DNA of 7,848 nt from Desulfobacteraceae bacterium (GTDB lineage: Bacteria; Desulfobacterota; Desulfobacteria; Desulfobacterales; Desulfobacteraceae), in the NCBI GenBank assembly GCA_022712835.1, contig JAFLJU010000513.1:1-7848 (forward strand). Direction: 5' to 3'. The notes under the pieces are model-generated. The model saw only the letters and a program-made list of their open reading frames with translations. It searched no databases and was not told the DNA's origin. Positions 5,009-7,848 of this stretch are shown here, piece by piece; the first letter of the stretch is position 1; every line of letters begins with the position of its first letter. A program made the position numbers and the translations under genes.

Positions 5009-7848
5009 GGTTAATTTCCTGGTGATAATACTGAATCGGGTTGATGGATAGGGGTTCTTTTTTCATGGCCTTTATGGCAGAGCAGATCGCCTTGGTGCCG
5101 TCGGTGGTGGTGGCATAGGGGATCTTGTATTTAATGGCAGCACGTCTGATTTCATACCCGTCTTGCTGGGTCTGGCTGGAGGCTCCGGTGTTGAGAATCA
5201 GCTGGATTTCATTATTTTTTACGGCATCCACCACATGGGGTCTGCCGGAAGATACTTTTTTCACCATCTGGGCGGGAACATTGTTTTCTTTCAGAAAAGC
5301 TGCGGTTCCCCTTGTTGCCATGATGGTAAATCCCATGGTATGGAAATCCCTGGCAACGGACAGGGCAGATGATTTGTCTTTGTCCTGGACTGATATAAAG
5401 ACGGTGCCCTCTTTGGGCAATTTTTGCCCTGCGGCAAACTGGGCCTTGGCAACGGCCGCTCCCAGGTCCTTGTCAATGCCCATGACCTCGCCGGTTGATT
5501 TCATTTCAGGACCCAGCACCGGATCCACATTCTCAAACCGGTCAAAGGGCATGACAGCTTCTTTGACACAATAATAGGGGGGGATAATTTCTTTGGTGAA
5601 ACCCAGTTCGGAAAGCGTTTTGCCCAGCATCACCTTGGTGGCAAGTTTTGCCAACGGCATGCCAATGGCTTTGGAGACAAAAGGGATGGTTCGGGAGGCT
5701 CTTGGGTTGACCTCAATGATATAGACCTTGTCATTCATGATGCCAAACTGGATGTTCATCAGACCCCGCACATTGAGTTCCTTTGCAATGGCCCGGGCAG
5801 CATCTGCCATTTCATCAATATGGGCCTGGGAGATGGAATAGGGAGGCAACACACAGGCAGAATCACCGGAATGGATACCTGCCTCTTCAATATGTTCCAT
5901 CATGCCGCCGATAATGGTGGTTTCTCCGTCAGAGATGGCATCCACATCCAGCTCAAAGGCATCTTCTAAAAATTTATCGATGAGAACCGGTTTGTCCGGG
6001 GAGGCCAGAACAGCCAGATCAAAATATTCTTTCAAATCCCCTTCATCATAGACAATCTTCATGGCCCGGCCGCCCAGAACAAAAGAGGGTCTGACCATGA
6101 CCGGATAGCCGATGTCCCGGGCAACTTTCTGGGCTTCGTCATAGGAATGGGCAATGCCGTTTTCCGGCTGGCGCAGTCCCAATTTGTCCATCATGGCCTG
6201 GAACAGATCCCGGTCTTCTGCCCGGTTAATGCTGTCAGGGCTTGTGCCGATGATGGGCACCCCGGCTTTTTGCAGTTCCATGGCAAGGTTCAGAGGAGTC
6301 TGGCCCCCAAACTGAACAATGACCCCAAAGGGTTTTTCTTTTTCCACAATGTGGAGCACGTCTTCCCGGGTCACAGGTTCAAAATAAAGTTTGTCCGAGG
6401 TATCATAGTCTGTGGAAACGGTTTCCGGATTGGAATTGACCATGATGGATTCCACACCCTCTTCCCTAAGGGCAAAGGAAGCATGGACACAGCAATAGTC
6501 AAACTCAATGCCCTGGCCGATGCGATTGGGCCCGCCGCCCAGAATAATCACTTTCTTCACATCCGACACTCTTGCTTCGCATTCAGTTTCATAGGTGGAA
6601 TAATAATAGGGGGTTACGGCCCGAAATTCTGCGGCACAGGTATCCACCAGTTTGAACACGGGAACAATCCCCAGATCCTTGCGGCGCTGTTCTATTTGTT
6701 TGTCCGTCAGCCCTCCCATGAAGGCCAGCTGCTTGTCGGAAAACCCATATTTTTTGGCTTTCTCAAAAAGATCCCGGGGAAGATCCTTGCCAGCAAGGGT
6801 AATCTGTTTTTCCAGATCCACAATCTGCTTCATCTGTTGAAGGAACCAGGGATCAATAAAGGTCAGCTCATTGAGCATGGTGATGGGCATGCCATGTTCC
6901 AGGGCATATTTAATATAAAAAATCCGTTGGGAATTGGGGGTGGACAGTTTGTATTCCAATTCGTTGCCTGCCACACTGCCGGGTGCCGGGTCCTTGCCAT
7001 CGGCGCCAAATCCGGCCCGGCCGATTTCAAGGGATCGCAACCCCTTTTGAAAGGCTTCCTTAAAGGTTCTGCCGATGGACATGGTTTCCCCCACGGATTT
7101 CATGGCCGTACTCAAAACATCATCGGCTTCGGGGAATTTCTCAAAAGTCCATCGAGGAATCTTGACCACAACATAATCGATGGAGGGTTCAAAGCAGGCC
7201 AGGGTTTCGCCGGTGATATCATTGGGTATTTCGTCCAGGGTGTACCCAACGGCAAGTTTTGCCGCAATTTTGGCAATGGGAAACCCGGTTGCCTTGGAAG
7301 CCAGGGCCGAACTTCTGGAAACCCGTGGATTCATCTCCACGATGATCATATCTCCGTTTTCCGGATTTATGGCAAACTGGACATTGGAGCCGCCGGTATC
7401 CACACCGATCTCCCGGATAATGGCAATGGAGGCATCCCGCAATCTTTGGTACTCTTTGTCCGAAAGGGTCTGGGCCGGGGCCACGGTGATGGAATCGCCT
7501 GTGTGAACTCCCATGGCATCAATGTTCTCTATGGAACAGATGATCACCACATTGTCGGCATGATCCCGCATCACTTCCAGTTCATATTCTTTCCATCCAA
7601 GGACCGAATCTTCCAGCATGACCTGGGTGTTAAGACTGGCGTCCAATCCTGCCTTGCAGAACGAGGCCAGCTCTTCGGAGTTGTATGCCACACCGCCGCC
7701 GGTACCTCCCAGGGTGAAACTGGGCCGGACAATGATGGGAAAGCCGATTCGTTTTGCAACATCTTCCACCTCGTGCATGTTGGTGGCAAACCCGCTTTTG
7801 GGAATCCGCAAACCGATTTTATTCATGGCATCCCGGAAAAGTTCCCGG
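5001..7848 (-). CDS. carB: Carbamoyl-phosphate synthase large subunit (N-terminus outside window)
   Basis: CarB makes carbamoyl phosphate from bicarbonate, two ATP and ammonia channelled from the CarA glutaminase, feeding pyrimidine and arginine synthesis. About 948 residues are visible. The frame is open to the window edge ([13 protein letters not shown] precedes and includes the Met at 7826), so that Met is internal and about 120-130 N-terminal residues are missing (E. coli CarB has 1073). Counting from that Met, the first ATP-grasp (carboxyphosphate) half has [12 protein letters not shown] (34-45), [14 protein letters not shown] (99-112) and [18 protein letters not shown] (164-181). The oligomerisation region spans about 265-415. 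The second ATP-grasp (carbamoyl-phosphate) half has [17 protein letters not shown] (429-445), [19 protein letters not shown] (464-482), [10 protein letters not shown] (579-588) and EVNPRASRT (705-713). The MGS-like allosteric domain occupies about 806-941, with TRGTA (838-842) and KKVSSGRPH (856-864) in the region where E. coli CarB binds UMP/IMP. The E. coli histidine in THGT is arginine here. No frameshift or missing catalytic motif is seen. carA is not in the window. Confidence 0.97.
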   Translation of the reverse strand, partial: RELFRDAMNKIGLRIPKSGFATNMHEVEDVAKRIGFPIIVRPSFTLGGTGGGVAYNSEELASFCKAGLDASLNTQVMLEDSVLGWKEYELEVMRDHADNVVIICSIENIDAMGVHTGDSITVAPAQTLSDKEYQRLRDASIAIIREIGVDTGGSNVQFAINPENGDMIIVEMNPRVSRSSALASKATGFPIAKIAAKLAVGYTLDEIPNDITGETLACFEPSIDYVVVKIPRWTFEKFPEADDVLSTAMKSVGETMSIGRTFKEAFQKGLRSLEIGRAGFGADGKDPAPGSVAGNELEYKLSTPNSQRIFYIKYALEHGMPITMLNELTFIDPWFLQQMKQIVDLEKQITLAGKDLPRDLFEKAKKYGFSDKQLAFMGGLTDKQIEQRRKDLGIVPVFKLVDTCAAEFRAVTPYYYSTYETECEARVSDVKKVIILGGGPNRIGQGIEFDYCCVHASFALREEGVESIMVNSNPETVSTDYDTSDKLYFEPVTREDVLHIVEKEKPFGVIVQFGGQTPLNLAMELQKAGVPIIGTSPDSINRAEDRDLFQAMMDKLGLRQPENGIAHSYDEAQKVARDIGYPVMVRPSFVLGGRAMKIVYDEGDLKEYFDLAVLASPDKPVLIDKFLEDAFELDVDAISDGETTIIGGMMEHIEEAGIHSGDSACVLPPYSISQAHIDEMADAARAIAKELNVRGLMNIQFGIMNDKVYIIEVNPRASRTIPFVSKAIGMPLAKLATKVMLGKTLSELGFTKEIIPPYYCVKEAVMPFDRFENVDPVLGPEMKSTGEVMGIDKDLGAAVAKAQFAAGQKLPKEGTVFISVQDKDKSSALSVARDFHTMGFTIMATRGTAAFLKENNVPAQMVKKVSSGRPHVVDAVKNNEIQLILNTGASSQTQQDGYEIRRAAIKYKIPYATTTDGTKAICSAIKAMKKEPLSINPIQYYHQEINHV

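Noticed and set aside
4559..5014. 151-codon plus-strand ORF opposite purF
   Set aside because: It is antisense to the conserved glutaminase domain, has no recognisable motif or ribosome-binding site, and mirrors the codon bias of purF.
5125..5574. 149-codon plus-strand ORF opposite carB
   Set aside because: It is antisense to the conserved MGS and second ATP-grasp regions and is composed of low-information Ser/Leu/Ala-rich sequence typical of shadow frames.

Overview
The window is a chromosomal segment in which every supported gene lies on the minus strand, so transcription runs from position 7848 towards 1. The gene content suggests a Gram-negative anaerobe, probably one of the sulfate-reducing Desulfobacterota (Desulfobacterales-like). 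The evidence is a TonB-dependent outer-membrane receptor, an iron-sulfur type PurF with a propeptide, a radical SAM/SPASM-like enzyme, and a carB-purF arrangement. The taxonomic placement is an inference from gene style, not a database match.

Region 7848-2560 is a tight gene string. It holds carB (large subunit of carbamoyl-phosphate synthase; its 5' end lies outside the window), purF (amidophosphoribosyltransferase, overlapping carB by 8 nt) and an unassigned radical SAM protein (1 nt after purF). CarB makes carbamoyl phosphate for pyrimidines and arginine, and PurF commits PRPP to purines. Both use glutamine-derived nitrogen, and the spacing implies one mRNA with translational coupling. The radical SAM enzyme is carried on the same message, but its substrate cannot be read from the sequence.

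Region 2557-2346 carries what looks like a small membrane-protein gene split over two frames. The N-terminal half reads in one frame and a well-formed C-terminal half reads in the -1 frame, with a U UUA AAA heptamer in the overlap. Either it is a broken gene or, less likely, it uses recoding.

Region 2277-2130 holds a TTGACA-type promoter candidate, a perfect 7-bp hairpin and a very strong intrinsic terminator (long stem followed by nine U). It reads either as the 3' end of the carB operon or as a self-contained small RNA of about 110 nt.

Region 2129-1863 is a non-coding leader of about 270 nt in front of the receptor gene. It contains a 12-bp bulged hairpin and further hairpins. It matches no riboswitch class I can recognise and is the most plausible place for an undescribed regulatory element. 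Region 1862-1 encodes a TonB-dependent receptor whose C-terminus runs off the window. No mobile elements, CRISPR arrays, tRNA or rRNA genes were seen.
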